Positions 62,944 to 64,000 of a stretch of 64,000 bases of DNA are shown one piece after another. Position numbers and translations under genes: made by a program. The notes beneath the pieces were generated by a model, which saw nothing but the letters and a program-made list of their open reading frames with translations, was not told where the DNA came from and searched no databases. Within the stretch, counting starts at the first letter, position 1. Every line of letters begins with the position of its first letter. The DNA comes from Lotus japonicus (lineage: Eukaryota; Streptophyta; Magnoliopsida; Fabales; Fabaceae): NCBI RefSeq assembly GCF_012489685.1, contig NC_080046.1, forward strand, positions 61,494,195 through 61,558,194, read 5' to 3'.

Positions 62944-63496
62944 GTGTCTACTTAACATTTTATTATAACGAAAATCAGCGATCACATTCTCAATTATAAA
63001 TGTTATATTATTCATAATCTTTAATTATTTCATAAAACTTATATTTACATTACTCAAAGAAAACTAGTAGAGATTCAAACTTACACCACGCTCATCCAAA
63101 AAAAACAACAACTTCTCATATACAAAATCATGTATGTAATGGTCCATTTTTTTTCCCTTTATGTCTTTCTACGGCACCAATCATTTTATCACGTACATCT
63201 CGTGTTTCTTTTTATCTTCCTTTATTGTATAAATAATTTTAAAGTAGAATTATATTATAGGCAAATGAGCTACCTCATATTATAAGCAAATGCACAGAAT
63301 AATTTCAACTTTTAATCATCCTAGTATCCCCTCAACCTTCGCGGGTGATGTGCAGCTGCCAAAACAATTATATAAGCTATATGTACTACCACGTTTTGAA
63401 CACGTTACTAATTGATTTTATATATTTAGATGATGAATAGTGAAACTACTAAAGTGCACTTTTTTGCTATTCCATAATTGATTTCATAATCTTTAA
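62944..63496. other. AT-rich intergenic region
   Basis: No gene or element ends recognised. Confidence 0.4.
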
Positions 63497-64000
63497 GGGG
63501 TAAATAGTCAATTTGGTCTCTGAAAGTGTACGCTGCCATTAACTTCGTCCCTAAACTTTCAAAATGACGACGCTCGTGGTCCGTGGATGTACCAAATTTC
63601 CTTCATCAGCAGTCTTTGACGTTAAAAAAGGAAAGAAATTTGACTGAAACATTAAATCTTCAATTTAGTCCCTAGAGTTAAAAAAATTCTTTCTTCAACC
63701 ATCTTCTTCTACCTCTTCCCACCACCCTCACCCTCTATGAGAACGAAGAAGGTGGTGACAGTCGGCAAAGGAAGAGTGACTGTTGCAGGGCACCACCGCA
63801 GATGGTGGATGCGCAGAGGACGAGATACGAGGTGGCAATGACAGATGGTGAGAACTGGTGGTGGCCCAGACCTGTTGACGCCGTGAGGTGGTGGAAGAGA
63901 TCTACTCGTGGCGAAGCAGAGGCGGTGGCCCATAACTGCTACAACTTTTCTTTTTTATTGTTGAGGGTGGGAAGAACAGCACCTTTTTTTTGGGTTCAAA
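63497..64000. mobile_element. Left end of a TIR element (runs off the window)
   Basis: GGGGTAAATAGTCAATTTGG, followed by TCCCTAAACTTTCAAAATG, matches the end of the 39542-41459 element (GGTAAATAGCCAAGTTGG and TCCCTAAACTTTTAAAATG). A GC-rich interior begins near 63700, as in that element. The right end lies beyond the window. Confidence 0.7.

Overview
This is plant nuclear DNA, most likely from a papilionoid legume. The evidence is a tandem family of basic 7S globulin/gamma-conglutin-like genes, a plastid enzyme gene with 14 exons and standard GT-AG introns, a 15 kb Tat-type Ty3/gypsy retrotransposon, and many small DNA transposons with intact target-site duplications (TSDs). The sequence does not fix the species. 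A 100-N gap is present, and the sequence on its two sides is duplicated, which looks like an assembly artefact.

Layout. 1-175: the 3' end of a 7S-globulin-like gene. 501-2207 (-): an intronless XS/XH-domain gene of the FDM/IDN2 type (RNA-directed DNA methylation). 2373-3031 and 5056-5355: two hAT MITEs, with a LINE RNase H remnant between them. 5653-11228 (+): dihydroxy-acid dehydratase of branched-chain amino-acid synthesis. 12047-27112: a Tat retrotransposon with 747-bp LTRs that differ at one visible base. It carries gag-protease, pol with dual RNase H, and, antisense between pol and the 3' LTR, a four-exon plant-mobile-domain gene plus a second small gene. Each antisense gene has its own TATA box.

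27.1-63.0 kb is a cluster of basic 7S globulin/EDGP/TAXI-like pseudo-peptidase genes. Six are apparently intact: 28285 (+), 31820 (+), 34788 (+), 36714 (-), 41580 (+) and 58736 (-). One (44880-53668) is split by two transposons, and one (62497-62943) is a 3' fragment. All are intronless, encode a signal peptide of a secreted protein, and keep the nepenthesin-like fold. The second catalytic aspartate motif is replaced (STxxPxT/STxSxFT type), so they are expected to be inhibitors or storage/binding proteins rather than active proteases.

The cluster is heavily remodelled by transposons: Pack-MULE-like and MULE-type elements with 9-bp TSDs, hAT MITEs with 8-bp TSDs, Helitrons with CTAG ends and a terminal hairpin, and Tourist-like and Stowaway MITEs. 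The most informative locus is the split globulin gene. Removing a 1277-bp MULE-type element with one TSD copy, and a 6222-bp Helitron, leaves an uninterrupted 426-codon frame. The Helitron carries laccase and RPA-like gene pieces. At a second locus a 1.9-kb TIR element separates a globulin gene from its apparent TATA box.
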